Part shown: one piece after another, positions 6,315-15,329 of the stretch
Layout of the letters: each line of letters begins with the position of its first letter
Position numbering within the stretch: position 1 is the first letter of the stretch
Assembly (NCBI GenBank): GCA_963627615.1
Contig: CAVGBV010000049.1
Span: forward strand, 1-19,304
Source of the DNA: Faecimorpha sp963627615
GTDB lineage: Bacteria > Bacillota > Clostridia > Lachnospirales > Bianqueaceae
Direction: 5' to 3'
Length of the DNA: 19,304 nucleotides
Notes under the pieces: model-generated
The model's input: only the letters and a program-made list of their open reading frames with translations
What the model was told of the DNA's origin: nothing
Databases searched by the model: none
Made by a program: the position numbers and the translations under genes

Positions 6315-6952
6315 TCAGGCAAGTTCTTCCTGCTTTCGGGGCTTTTTTATCAATGCCCACAGGATGATGATAATCTGTCCCGGAATCCCGAGCAGATAAA
6401 TCAACCCGGCTTTGATCCCCAGGGAAAACAGCGTTAATTGTATACTCAAAAAAAGCGACCACATTAAAAGCGAGACAATGAAATAATTCAGGCGCGGGTT
6501 GAACCAGATACTGTTGAACACCAGCCATACGATCGCGGAAACCGGGATGGCGTAGACAAATGACAGCCACTGGGAACGCGCGTCTTTTGCGAAGAAACTG
6601 ATGAGCACATAAACCAATACAGCGATAAGCCATACCAACAGTATGGATATTCCGCTGATATATCCTTTTCTGTACAGGAAGGACATTTCATTCGCGTCCT
6701 CTGAAGGCTGTATTTCCTTTTGGGGATGCTCCGCGCGCACAAGGTAATCCAGCGGCACGTCAAATAAATCCGCTATTTCTACTAATACAGAAATATCCGG
6801 CATCGATNNNNNNNNNNCGATTCCGCGCGCTCCCATTTGGAGACCGCTTTATCGGAGTAATTAAGCTGCTCGGCGAGCTCAAGCTGAGTAAGTCCCTTGG
6901 CCCGGCGCAGCTCTGTGATATTTTGGGCAACGATTGATTTTATGTTATTCAT
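6315..6952 (-). CDS. XRE-family HTH protein fused to four transmembrane helices
   Basis: The start is ATG at 6952, with TAAGGA 6 nt upstream overlapping the previous gene's stop. The N-terminus (MNNIKSIVAQNITELRRAKG) begins a Cro/CI-type helix-turn-helix, about residues 8-66, with LTQLELAEQL, the KAVSKWERAES recognition region and PDISVLVEIADLFDVPLDYL. After a linker come four hydrophobic helices at about 95-116, 124-145, 151-172 and 176-197, then a basic tail. It therefore looks like a membrane-tethered DNA-binding protein. Ten N bases (6808-6817) interrupt it; collapsing a 4-nt overlap of the flanks restores one 207-aa frame. It is the last gene of the operon. Signal and targets are unknown. 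Confidence 0.8.
6808..6817. other. Run of 10 N inside the HTH gene
   Basis: The left flank ends CGAT and the right flank starts CGAT. Joining on that overlap gives codons E-S-M-P-D, exactly what this HTH family has here. The run is probably a nominal scaffold gap. Confidence 0.75.
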
Positions 6953-6961
6953 AGTGATTCC

Positions 6962-7132
6962 TTACATCTGATGTTTTACAACCTGATATTCATCATCAGA
7001 TTGATAATACGGACAGCCCCCGTTTCGATCCGCCAGAAAACGCTCCATTTCGTCCTCATCCATGTTGACAAGGCAGGTATAGTACTGTCCCAGCTCATCA
7101 TACACATAATTGGCGCAATATTCACACTGCAC
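6962..7132 (-). CDS. Small cysteine-containing protein, DUF6472-like
   Basis: A 56-aa acidic protein starting at GTG 7132, with AGAGG 8 nt upstream. It begins MQCEYCANYVYDE and continues with CLVNMDEDEMERFL, CPYYQ and DDEYQVVKHQM. This matches the pattern I remember for the small clostridial DUF6472 family. Four cysteines (3, 6, 20, 40) suggest a small zinc or metal knuckle. A GTG at 7141 that overlaps the previous stop as GTGA is an alternative start, but it has no RBS spacing. Only 9 nt separate its stop from the HTH gene start. Function is unknown; the family name is from memory and was not checked. Confidence 0.75.
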   Translation of the reverse strand: MQCEYCANYVYDELGQYYTCLVNMDEDEMERFLADRNGGCPYYQSDDEYQVVKHQM

Positions 7133-7137
7133 TGCAC

Positions 7138-7779
7138 TCACCTCTTTTTCTGCCTGCGGGTTGTAATCATATAGGTCACAAGTCCCGCCACAATCAGCAG
7201 CGAAATCCATATAATACGTACTGTCCAGTCATTCTCCGACTTTGCCGGCCGCTCCTGAATCTCCGCGAAATGCACGCTGGCAATAATTCCGTCGATCTCC
7301 TCCATCTCCTCTGCCTCCAATTTCTGATCCGAGGTAAAGGCCGCTGTGATGGCCTGTCCATTCATAGCCGTATAATACTGTACGCCGTACCTCTGTCCTT
7401 CCTCTCCCGAAGTCTCCCACGCAAAGCGCAGCCATTTGACACCGTCCTGTTTCACAAGACTTCCTTCTACATTCTCATAGCCGCTCTTGCCCAGGGTCTC
7501 CACCAGTGAGTCTTCCAGCTTTTCGCACTCGGAATCTTCATAGAGATCCAGATTCCACTGGCTTTTACTGACATCTCCGTTCTGAACACTAAGACTCATT
7601 ACGGTCCCCCGAGGACTCTGTGCTGAGAGCAATGTTTCCTCGTTCTCTACCCTTTCCCATCCATCCGGCAGTGTCAGAGTTGCCCGGATGGCTCCAATCG
7701 CGATCGTATTATCCTGTGCGAATACAGGCACGGTCCATACTGCCAGCAAGATCAAAACGCTTATAATCCTATGCTTCAC
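7138..7779 (-). CDS. Secreted, C-terminally membrane-anchored protein of unknown function
   Basis: A 213-aa protein starting at GTG 7779, which overlaps the stop of the aldo/keto reductase gene in GTGA (7776-7779) and has GAGGAG 8 nt upstream. Residues 1-21 form a signal peptide ending VFA. Residues about 22-184 form an acidic extracytoplasmic domain with LTLPDGWERVENE, a pattern seen in small PsbP/DUF1795-like surface domains. Residues about 186-206 are one transmembrane helix with a basic RRQKKR tail inside. I do not recognise a named family with confidence. Co-transcription with the reductase and the HTH/TM protein is the main clue to its job. Confidence 0.75.
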   Translation of the reverse strand: MKHRIISVLILLAVWTVPVFAQDNTIAIGAIRATLTLPDGWERVENEETLLSAQSPRGTVMSLSVQNGDVSKSQWNLDLYEDSECEKLEDSLVETLGKSGYENVEGSLVKQDGVKWLRFAWETSGEEGQRYGVQYYTAMNGQAITAAFTSDQKLEAEEMEEIDGIIASVHFAEIQERPAKSENDWTVRIIWISLLIVAGLVTYMITTRRQKKR

Positions 7780-8798
7780 TTATGATGCTCCTCGTAAAAC
7801 TGTAAATAGTCTTTTAGATTTTCCTGCAAAAGCTCCGGTGTGTTCAAATGATAGGGACATCGCGACATGCAGGCGCCGCAATGCCGACATTGCTCAATCA
7901 CCAACATCTTCTCCCGGAATTCTTCGGTCATATATCTCTGATACGGGCTGCGCCGCAAAAGCAGGCTCATGCGCGCCATCGTCGGGATATCGATCTGTGC
8001 CGGACATGGCTTACAATAACCGCAGCCCCGGCAGAAGTTGCCCGCCAGCTCCCGGCGGTCCTTCTCAATCAACGCCTTCATCGCGTCATCATAGGCCGAC
8101 GGATTCTTCTCCATCTCGATAAATTCTAAAAGCTCGCTCTCCCGCTGAATTCCCCAGATCGGAACCACATTGTCATACTGCTTGATAAACGAAAACGTGG
8201 TAGCCGCATTGGTAATCAGGCCGCCCGACAGTCCCTTCATCGCGATGAAGCCTACATCCTCCTGTTTGGCCAATCGTGTCAGCTCGACCTCTTCCTCTGT
8301 CGCCAGCGAAGAAAACGGATACTGGATTGTCTCATACTTGCCGGACTTCACCGCGGCAACCGCTCTCGCCAAGCTGTGATTGGTAATGCCGATATGGCGT
8401 ACCCAACCCTTTTTCTTGGCTTCCAACAGTCCGCCATAGGTGCTGTCCGGATCTTCCGGATCCGGCAGAACATCCGGATTATGCAGCTGAAGGATATCGA
8501 TATAGTCCGTCTTCATGCGTTCCAGACTCATCTGCACCTGTTCCAGAAGCGTCTTTTTATCCTTGGCCGGACTCTTGGTCGAGATGATAATATCCTCGCG
8601 CACATCGCTGAGCGCCAGGCCGATCTTCTCTTCACTGTCCGTATAGCTGTGCGCTGTATCAAAATAATTCATTCCCAGCTCATACGCTTTCCTTAACAGC
8701 TTACACGCATCTTCTGTGCTGAGCCGCTGTACCGGCAGCGCCCCGAATGACGATGCGCCGACCATCAGTTCTGTCTTACCCAAACGGATTTTTTTCAT
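7776..8798 (-). CDS. Aldo/keto reductase with C-terminal 2x[4Fe-4S] ferredoxin domain
   Basis: A 340-aa fusion. Residues 1-250 are an aldo/keto reductase barrel with the full catalytic tetrad: Asp47 and Tyr52 in FDTAHSY, Lys75 in STKSP, and His106 in QLHNPD. The C-terminus has two iron-sulfur cysteine sets: Cys256-259-262-265 and Cys304-307-310-314. Such fusions, common in anaerobes, probably move electrons between NAD(P)H, iron-sulfur clusters and a carbonyl or alcohol substrate; the substrate is unknown. The start at 8798 is sure: its AAGGAG RBS is made by the last codons of the MocR gene, 4 nt upstream. It is the fourth gene of the operon. Confidence 0.92.
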   Translation of the reverse strand: MKKIRLGKTELMVGASSFGALPVQRLSTEDACKLLRKAYELGMNYFDTAHSYTDSEEKIGLALSDVREDIIISTKSPAKDKKTLLEQVQMSLERMKTDYIDILQLHNPDVLPDPEDPDSTYGGLLEAKKKGWVRHIGITNHSLARAVAAVKSGKYETIQYPFSSLATEEEVELTRLAKQEDVGFIAMKGLSGGLITNAATTFSFIKQYDNVVPIWGIQRESELLEFIEMEKNPSAYDDAMKALIEKDRRELAGNFCRGCGYCKPCPAQIDIPTMARMSLLLRRSPYQRYMTEEFREKMLVIEQCRHCGACMSRCPYHLNTPELLQENLKDYLQFYEEHHK

Positions 8799-8802
8799 TT
8801 TT

Positions 8803-10199
8803 CTACTCCTTCCATGCCTGCAGCAGGAGCCCCGCCGCTACTCTCAGCGCTTCTTCATCATAGGATCCATATCCGATGATCAGCCGTGGATAGGGCGCCG
8901 TATCCCGTCCTCCGGCATAATACTCCGACATTCCCCGCACTCGGACGCCCGCTCTGGCGGCCCGTTCGACCATCTCCGCCTCCGACAGTCCCAGCCGGGT
9001 CTCCAACACAAAATGCAATCCTGCATCCATTCCGATCCCTCGGAGTCCCGGATACTCCAACGCCTGCATAATCGCGTCCCGGCGGCTCCGGTATATCGTC
9101 TTCATCCGGTTCAGATGCCTCTCATAGTATCCCTCTTCCATAAATCTCTGCAGGGTATACTGTTCAAAACTCGGAACCGAACACGAATATCCGCGGAACC
9201 TCTCCTGCCATTTCTTCATTAGCTCCCACGGCAGCACCATATAGCTGATTCGCATGGAGGGGGCCAGACTTTTGGCAAATGTATAAAAGTAGACGACTCT
9301 TGCCGGTTCTCCCATACCTTGCAGGGCTGGCGCCGGTTTCCCATAAAAACGGAACTCACTGTCGTAATCATCTTCCAGAATATACCGCCCCGCCTCCGCT
9401 CCNNNNNNNNNNCCCACGCCAACAGCTGTTCCCGCCGATCCGCCTGCATGACAACTCCCGTCGGAAACTGATGAGAGGGCGTTACATGAACAATCTGCGC
9501 CCCACTGGCAGAGAGCATCCGCACATCCATTCCATCCGCGTCTACCGCGATCAGTTCCGGCCGAATCCCATAATTCTGCAACACCCGATGTACCCGCGGA
9601 TATCCGGGATCCTCTACCGCATACTTCTGATCCGTCCCTAAAAGCTGAATCAGAAGCCCCAGCAGATACTCCGTCCCCGAACCGATCACAATCTGTTCCG
9701 GCGCCGCGTCCACCCTGCGGTATTCATACAGATACCGGCTGATACTCTCCCTCAGCTTATAAAGGCCCTGGGGCGGAGCCGCCTGCAGCAGCTCCTGGCC
9801 CTGTTCGCTCAGAATATCCCGCATAAGCCTGGCCCATACTGTAAAAGGAAATTTCTCCGTATCCACCCCGGAGGTCCGCAGATCATACTTCATATCCGGC
9901 TCCGGTTCCACGTCCGGCACAATCCGCTGCGCTCTCCTGCCCTGGGCAAAAGTGCGCTCGGCCTGCTTTACATAATAACCGCTGCGCTCTCTTGCCCGGA
10001 TATACCCTTCGCTGACCAGCTGATCATATGCCATCTCCACTGTACTTCGGCTGACCTTCAGATGGGCCGCCAGCGTCCTCTTGGAGGGAAGCCTCTCCCC
10101 CGCCGCCAGCCGCCCGGAACGGATCTCTTCCTTTATGTAGTCATAGAGCTGTTCATACAGCGGCTTTTTATCCTGACTGTTTAAGAGCGGCGTAATCAT
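8803..10199 (-). CDS. MocR-type regulator (GntR winged helix + aminotransferase-like domain)
   Basis: The N-terminal 1-78 is a GntR winged helix (KPLYEQLYDYIKEEIRSG, LPSKRTLAAHLKVSRSTVE). After a linker comes a class I aminotransferase-like domain with EDPGYPRVH, the HVTPSHQFPTG segment, EDDYDSEFR and the PLP lysine in TFAKSLAPSMRI. This is the MocR layout, in which PLP or a PLP-amino acid adduct is usually the effector. Ten N bases (9403-9412) split the frame by one base. The two halves (262 and 199 residues) sum to a normal length of about 461, so this is one gene. The ATG overlaps the GH95 stop (10196-10199). The RBS is weak, so translation is probably coupled. No PLP-synthesis gene is nearby and the targets are unknown. 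Confidence 0.9.
9403..9412. other. Run of 10 N inside the MocR gene
   Basis: Left codons end at LLAW and right codons resume at GAEAGRYILEDDYDSEF. Keeping ten bases would shift the frame; a missing length of 2 modulo 3 (or a 1-nt overlap) restores it. The run length is therefore nominal. Confidence 0.7.
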
Positions 10200-12559
10200 C
10201 TCTGCATCCGAACCACATGATCCAGTTTCAGTACACTACCGTTTACAAAAGAGGTTCCATCCTCAAAGCGAAGCTCCTCCGCCCATTCCTCCGGCAGGAG
10301 CACCTTAACCTCTGCCGCACGTTCCGGACGGAATTCTATACCAAGCGTACCGGCCTGCTTATCCCAGGTCAGCTCCACTTCGCCCTGCATATACCGCAGT
10401 CTGGCCTTTCCCTGGCTCCAGCGTTCCGGTAAGGCCGGCAACAGCTTTACACACTCCGGCTGCGCGAAGAGCAGCATCTCCTGCATGGCTCCGACTACAC
10501 CCATGGACGCGTCCAGCTGTACCGGAGCAAACGCACCGTTATCCCGATACAATGTCTGTCCCATATTGCGCCAGTCATTATGCAGCGTAAAAAAACTCTT
10601 GGTCAGACACGCCCGGCACATGATATCCAGGCACTCCAGGGCCTTTTGCGGACGTTCAAACCGAGCGTTGATACACGCCATATGAGCCAGCGACCATCCG
10701 GTCTGCGCCCCCAGCAGACGCTTGTCCACTGCCATCTCAAACTGATCCGTCAGCTCCTTGGGGGCGACTCCCTTAACAATCTCCCGTCCCGGGAACATGG
10801 GGTAGATATGGGAGAGATGCCTGTGATTATAACGCTGTGTCAGGCCCGGCCACTGCCACTCTCTCATATCTCCGTCTTCTGTCGCTTCATACTTGGGCAG
10901 GTTATCAATGATCTCCTGCCACTTCTCCGTCTTATCCGCGTACATTCCTGTTTTTCCTGCCGCTTCGCAGAGATTGGTCAGAAGCTCCTTGATGATAGCG
11001 ATATCCATCGTCGCGTTATAGGCAGACGGACAGGGATGGGCCATATGCTCCCACTCCTCGCTGGGCATCAGGCTCTTGGGCGTATTCTCCGGCGATACGG
11101 ACGGATAGATCACATAGGAGCCGTCCTCCCGCCGTACCAGATAAGCTTCGTAAAAATCAGCCGCTTCCTTCATAAACGGCAGGATCTTTTCTCTTAACAG
11201 CGTCTCATCTCCGGTATACTGATAATAGCTGTAAAAATGCTGCGCAATCCATCCGGCACAGCCGATCCAGTTCATGATCACCGGAACAATCTGATTCGGC
11301 ACCGCGTTGCCGGGCGTACTTCCGGCAGGCATATAGATACCCGGCAGTTCAAAAAGCTTTCGTGCATTATCCCTGTACTGCTCCATATTGCTCAGATAAT
11401 AGTCGATCAGCGCCTCATACAGGGGGCCCAGACCGCCGCCCAGAACATGCCAATAGATCATCTGCGTGTTTTCATTGGCCATGTTGTGGGGCCAGGCCAT
11501 CGAATACCGTCCATGATAGATTCCATACAGCGGAAATGGCAGTGCGCCCGGACGGGTTCCGCAGATCATGAGATACCGTCCGTACTTCCACAGCTTATTC
11601 AGCAGCGCGTTGGGCGCTCCTCCGTCATAGGCTCTCTCCAGCAGCTCCTCGTTGGAGGCTCCGTCAAGCTCCGGCTCCTCCGCAAGCTCCAGCTCCGCAG
11701 AGTGATAGAGGGCTTCGTGCAGCGGGCGATGCCTCTCCAACAACGTATCATATACCGCTTCTACCGCTTCCAGCTCCCGTGTAATCCGCGCGAAATCCTG
11801 ACGCCGATCCAGGCTCCGTACAAAGACCTTGACCAGCACCAGCGCCTCATGACCGCCCTGAACCCGCAGTGCTCCTTCCTGCTCAGTCAACTGTCCATCC
11901 GTAACCACTCGGGCAACCGCTCCAAAATCCAGGCCGTCATCATTGGTTCCGGCATAGTAGATATAGGGCGGCTTAGCATAGATTTTGAGGCTCTCTCCCA
12001 GCTCTTCCTTTTTCCGCTGGGTGTCCTCCTCTCCTGTCTCATGCAGCGCCAGAGAAATCGTCTGATCCTGCTCTGCTTCACTGTAGAGCTTCCAGACCAC
12101 CATGTCATCCGCCCGTGAAACAAAGCCTTGCCGGCTAAGGCTATATCCGCCGTCCTGCCACTGCATGCAGATCTCCGCGCGGTCCATATGGAGCCTACGC
12201 CGATACTGAGAAAAGCTGCCTGCCTTATGATTGGTAAAATGCAGCGCGCAGACCGGGAAGGGGGCTCCCAGCGAAGCTGAGAATCCCTTTTCCTTTAACT
12301 CGTTGGTAATAATCCAGTTCGCATTCCACAGGTCTCCCGCGTCCATCTGCTCCCGCGTCCTCTGCAGCGCCCCATGAAGCTGCGGAACTTCCATCTTATG
12401 GCTATGATGCCAGAGCGCAGAGTGGTTAATGGTCACTGTCTCCTCCGCCACATGTCCGTAGCTTAGCATCGCGACCTGACCATTGCCTGACGGATAGGCC
12501 TCTCTCCACAGATCCCTATACCACGCGGCGGGCGCCTTACTTATCAAAACATCCTTCAT
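10196..12559 (-). CDS. GH95-like glycoside hydrolase (alpha-L-fucosidase type)
   Basis: A 787-aa protein with no signal peptide, so probably cytoplasmic. The N-terminal beta-sandwich starts AAWYRDLWREAYPSGNGQV and TINHSALWHH, the usual GH95 opening with changed residues. The (alpha/alpha)6 barrel carries NENTQMIYW (Asn362 and Asn364, the water-activating pair in the family), SPEN (Glu491, likely general acid), HRHLSHIYPMFPG and QLDAS (Asp683). The C-terminal part has MQEMLLF and LLPALPERWSQG. GH95 enzymes invert alpha-L-fucosides or alpha-L-galactosides; the substrate here is unknown. The ATG at 12559 has GGAGG at 8 nt; the TTG at 12565 is less likely. It is the second gene of the operon. Confidence 0.8.
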   Translation of the reverse strand: MKDVLISKAPAAWYRDLWREAYPSGNGQVAMLSYGHVAEETVTINHSALWHHSHKMEVPQLHGALQRTREQMDAGDLWNANWIITNELKEKGFSASLGAPFPVCALHFTNHKAGSFSQYRRRLHMDRAEICMQWQDGGYSLSRQGFVSRADDMVVWKLYSEAEQDQTISLALHETGEEDTQRKKEELGESLKIYAKPPYIYYAGTNDDGLDFGAVARVVTDGQLTEQEGALRVQGGHEALVLVKVFVRSLDRRQDFARITRELEAVEAVYDTLLERHRPLHEALYHSAELELAEEPELDGASNEELLERAYDGGAPNALLNKLWKYGRYLMICGTRPGALPFPLYGIYHGRYSMAWPHNMANENTQMIYWHVLGGGLGPLYEALIDYYLSNMEQYRDNARKLFELPGIYMPAGSTPGNAVPNQIVPVIMNWIGCAGWIAQHFYSYYQYTGDETLLREKILPFMKEAADFYEAYLVRREDGSYVIYPSVSPENTPKSLMPSEEWEHMAHPCPSAYNATMDIAIIKELLTNLCEAAGKTGMYADKTEKWQEIIDNLPKYEATEDGDMREWQWPGLTQRYNHRHLSHIYPMFPGREIVKGVAPKELTDQFEMAVDKRLLGAQTGWSLAHMACINARFERPQKALECLDIMCRACLTKSFFTLHNDWRNMGQTLYRDNGAFAPVQLDASMGVVGAMQEMLLFAQPECVKLLPALPERWSQGKARLRYMQGEVELTWDKQAGTLGIEFRPERAAEVKVLLPEEWAEELRFEDGTSFVNGSVLKLDHVVRMQR

Positions 12560-12578
12560 ACTCAATTCCTCCCGGATC

Positions 12579-15152
12579 TTATGCTAGAATGCGCACCGGT
12601 CCCATCAGTCCGACAGGCTCCTGCGGCATCGTCATGCTGAATCGGTCTCTCTGACTCTCCTGGTGTCCCAGCGTATTGACGACCACTACCCGAATGTGAT
12701 TTGTCCCCTGCACAAAGAGATCTCCGTCAACGACCAGGCTATATGGCGGCGCGACACGCACACCTGCGCTCTTACCGTTTACCCACACCTCAACCGTCTC
12801 ATATACCCGTCCCAGATCGATCTGGAACATCGGATGCTTCTCCGTCAGCGTAACTCCCGTCTCATAGATCATCGTGCCGGAAAAGTCCGGATACTGATCC
12901 GCCGCCGCAAGATTTTTCAGAGTAAAATGTTTTTGCTCTGTCATTGCTTCCGTCCTGCCTGCCGGTATCATGGTGAGGCTCCATTCCTCAGGCTCCGCGA
13001 TCTGCCGCGGGTTCTCCGGCATCTCTGCCGCGTATTCTCCCTGATGCTGGCAGAGAATCAGTCCCTGATACGGTGTCAGCCGCAGATGCACCTTGCCGTC
13101 TTGCCGCTCAACACGGCGCAGAACATTATCAAACGCGTCATACCATGCGATATCGCCGGTAAACGGTACCTGTACCCAGGTATCTATATCCTTATGCGGA
13201 TCCTCATTGAAGAAAAGGATCATATCTCCGTCATCCTGTCTGTAATGATAATACCGCAGATACGGTTCCTCCATATCGCAGGATATCTCATGCAGTCCTA
13301 GCTCTTTCAGTTTGCCAGCCAGTTCCGCAAGCTCTGTCTTTTCTCCGACCGGATGTTCCGGCATAACGGCCTGTCCGACCGCTCCGGGACGAACCACTTC
13401 CGGCTGCTGATCAATATAAAAGATAGGCACTCCGGCAGCGGCCGCTTCTTCACACCATGCCTCTACCCTCTGCGTAACATAGGTGCGGCCGCTGATGATC
13501 AGAGCCTTCAGCGTCTCCTGACCCACCTGAAATGTCCCATTCTCCGCCGGGCAGGTGCAAAGCACATCTTCCGGCACGATCTCATAGTCAATCTGGCTGC
13601 GGTTCAGAGCCAACGCCACCTTTTCCAGCGGCTGACTCCTGGTATAATCCATCCATTCTCCCTCCGCGGAGTACAGCAGCGCCACACAGGGCACCGAGCG
13701 TCCTCCGTTGGTCAGATGGCTCACACGGTTCATATAATTCATCACATACTTAAAATACGGATACTGCGGATTATTCCCCCTCGCGTAGAAATGCGGCGGG
13801 CAGTCCGGATCCGGAAATTGCGCCATAGTAAAGGCATGCGGCACAAAATAGTTGATGCCCCGCACCAGCATATGGTCCGTCAGCCATTTCATCAGCTTCA
13901 AACCTTCGGACCACCCGTAGGCCCCGAAGATCTCACACATGGTCCTCCCCTTCTTCTTGGGATCGATCTGTCCCAACGAGGAACCCATCTTAGCGAGAAT
14001 ATTATGGAACAGCTCTCCATTATATACATCTACTCCGTCAATCCGATAGAACGGCGTATCCTCCAGCCCCGGCCGAATCTGCTGCAGCACAACGTCCACA
14101 CCGGACATATCCTGTCCCCACAGCGCACGGAAGAAGTGTCCCGGTCCATGGCCCAGCCTCGCGTGCGATCCGTTATCCTCGATGATGTGTCCGATATATT
14201 CCACTCCGTGCGCACGGCACCAGTCCCCCACCTGCTGGCTGAAATTCTCCTGGAACAGACGGCTCACATGGTCCATATAGGAAAGTCTCGCCGCCGGACT
14301 GAACTGCGGCACATCGTACCAGCATGCAACCAACACCTGTAAAAAGAGCGGCCCCCACTCTTCTTTCAGCTCTTCTTCCAGCTGCGCGCACCAGCTTAAC
14401 GGCATTTTATCATTGCCCATCTGCGCGATCCCCGGCAGGCTGCTGCCTCCGCAATTGCCCATCTGCGGCTCATCGGAGAAAAATCCCATGATGGTCTTGC
14501 CGAATTCCTTCTGATAATGCTCCCAATGCGGTTCATAGCAGATGTCCAGCAAAAGCTTTACCGTATCACGGTCAATCAGATTGGCATGCGTCTGTCTGTC
14601 CTTGCCGTTATAGGTACTCTTGATCACAACCACGCTCCACAGGCCTTCCGGTACATCCCAATAGACTCTTTGTCCTCTTACGTTGCCGCTGATATCGATC
14701 AGATCCTGCATCGCACGCATATTGCCGCGCTCTCTGCGCGCCGCAACCACACCCAGAAGCGTTTCTTCCGGTTTTAACTGAATGACAAAAGAATTATCCG
14801 GCGCCGGACCGACCACATCGATACAATAATGCGTCACCAGACGTTTCCGGGCCTGCGGAAATTCATTTAACCTTCCATTAATATATCCTGTCGGAAAATG
14901 CGCGTCATCCAGAATCCATACCTTCATATCCCGTTTATGCGCCTCATCCAGAATTACGTCCATGTCCTGCCACCACTTAGGGCCGACATATTCCGGATGC
15001 GGCCGGGACTCTACACACACGGCGCCGATTCCTGCTTCATTGATCCTGCGCATTCCTTCGCGCAGCGTCTCTTCATCCTCTCCGTGCTGCCAGAAAAAGG
15101 GCAGGATATAGTTGCCGCCCTGATTCTCCAGTACCTCCTGAATTCTTTTCAT
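12579..15152 (-). CDS. Large GH106-like glycoside hydrolase (alpha-L-rhamnosidase type)
   Basis: An 857-aa protein with no signal peptide. The N-terminal half looks like a TIM-barrel glycosidase of the GH106/BT_0986-like kind: PFFWQHGEDEETLREGMRRI, WILDDAHFPTGYING, then candidate acid/base glutamates in FFSDEPQ (Glu228) and CEIFGAYGW (Glu407). A middle Rossmann-like glutaminase-type domain (ALLYSAEGEW onward) and a C-terminal beta-sandwich (IDLGRVYETVEVWVNGKSAG, about 790-857) follow, as in that family. The ATG at 15152 was chosen because AGGGGGT lies 8 nt upstream; the ATG at 15185 has no RBS. It is first in a seven-gene run, 27 nt before the GH95-like start, so the two may act on one imported oligosaccharide. 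Family assignment is by memory of motifs. Confidence 0.72.
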   Translation of the reverse strand: MKRIQEVLENQGGNYILPFFWQHGEDEETLREGMRRINEAGIGAVCVESRPHPEYVGPKWWQDMDVILDEAHKRDMKVWILDDAHFPTGYINGRLNEFPQARKRLVTHYCIDVVGPAPDNSFVIQLKPEETLLGVVAARRERGNMRAMQDLIDISGNVRGQRVYWDVPEGLWSVVVIKSTYNGKDRQTHANLIDRDTVKLLLDICYEPHWEHYQKEFGKTIMGFFSDEPQMGNCGGSSLPGIAQMGNDKMPLSWCAQLEEELKEEWGPLFLQVLVACWYDVPQFSPAARLSYMDHVSRLFQENFSQQVGDWCRAHGVEYIGHIIEDNGSHARLGHGPGHFFRALWGQDMSGVDVVLQQIRPGLEDTPFYRIDGVDVYNGELFHNILAKMGSSLGQIDPKKKGRTMCEIFGAYGWSEGLKLMKWLTDHMLVRGINYFVPHAFTMAQFPDPDCPPHFYARGNNPQYPYFKYVMNYMNRVSHLTNGGRSVPCVALLYSAEGEWMDYTRSQPLEKVALALNRSQIDYEIVPEDVLCTCPAENGTFQVGQETLKALIISGRTYVTQRVEAWCEEAAAAGVPIFYIDQQPEVVRPGAVGQAVMPEHPVGEKTELAELAGKLKELGLHEISCDMEEPYLRYYHYRQDDGDMILFFNEDPHKDIDTWVQVPFTGDIAWYDAFDNVLRRVERQDGKVHLRLTPYQGLILCQHQGEYAAEMPENPRQIAEPEEWSLTMIPAGRTEAMTEQKHFTLKNLAAADQYPDFSGTMIYETGVTLTEKHPMFQIDLGRVYETVEVWVNGKSAGVRVAPPYSLVVDGDLFVQGTNHIRVVVVNTLGHQESQRDRFSMTMPQEPVGLMGPVRILA

Positions 15153-15196
15153 ATTCTGATACCCCCTGATTTTTCTATACGGCATCTGCCATTTTC

Positions 15197-15225
15197 ATTA
15201 TATCATTTCTTACCGCGTATTCCAA
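15197..15225 (-). promoter_or_regulatory. Strong promoter of the glycosidase-led seven-gene operon
   Basis: On the minus strand TTGGAA (15220-15225) is followed after 17 bp by TATAAT (15197-15202), 44 bp before the ATG. No other convincing promoter is seen inside the operon. Confidence 0.75.
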
Positions 15226-15260
15226 CAGATTTTTAGGAATATTTTGCGCTTCTCTACGCC

Positions 15261-15289
15261 TTGCATATCTCGAACAGATTTGTTATAAT
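15261..15289 (+). promoter_or_regulatory. Promoter of the murT-gatD operon
   Basis: TTGCAT (15261-15266), 17 bp, TATAAT (15284-15289), then AAAGGA (15315-15320) 9 nt before the ATG at 15330. It is divergent from the promoter at 15197-15225, with 35 bp between the two -35 boxes. Confidence 0.75.
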
Positions 15290-15329
15290 AGGGGGCAGTT
15301 GTAAATACATTCAGAAAGGATCTTTTCGA

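Noticed and set aside
8803..10199. Two separate genes, a GntR regulator and an aminotransferase
   Set aside because: The halves meet exactly at the N run and together make one normal-length MocR protein.
11237..14342. Long rightward open frames opposite the two glycosidase genes (11237-12118 and 13353-14342)
   Set aside because: They lack RBS and recognisable domains and mirror the codon pattern of the opposite-strand glycosidases.
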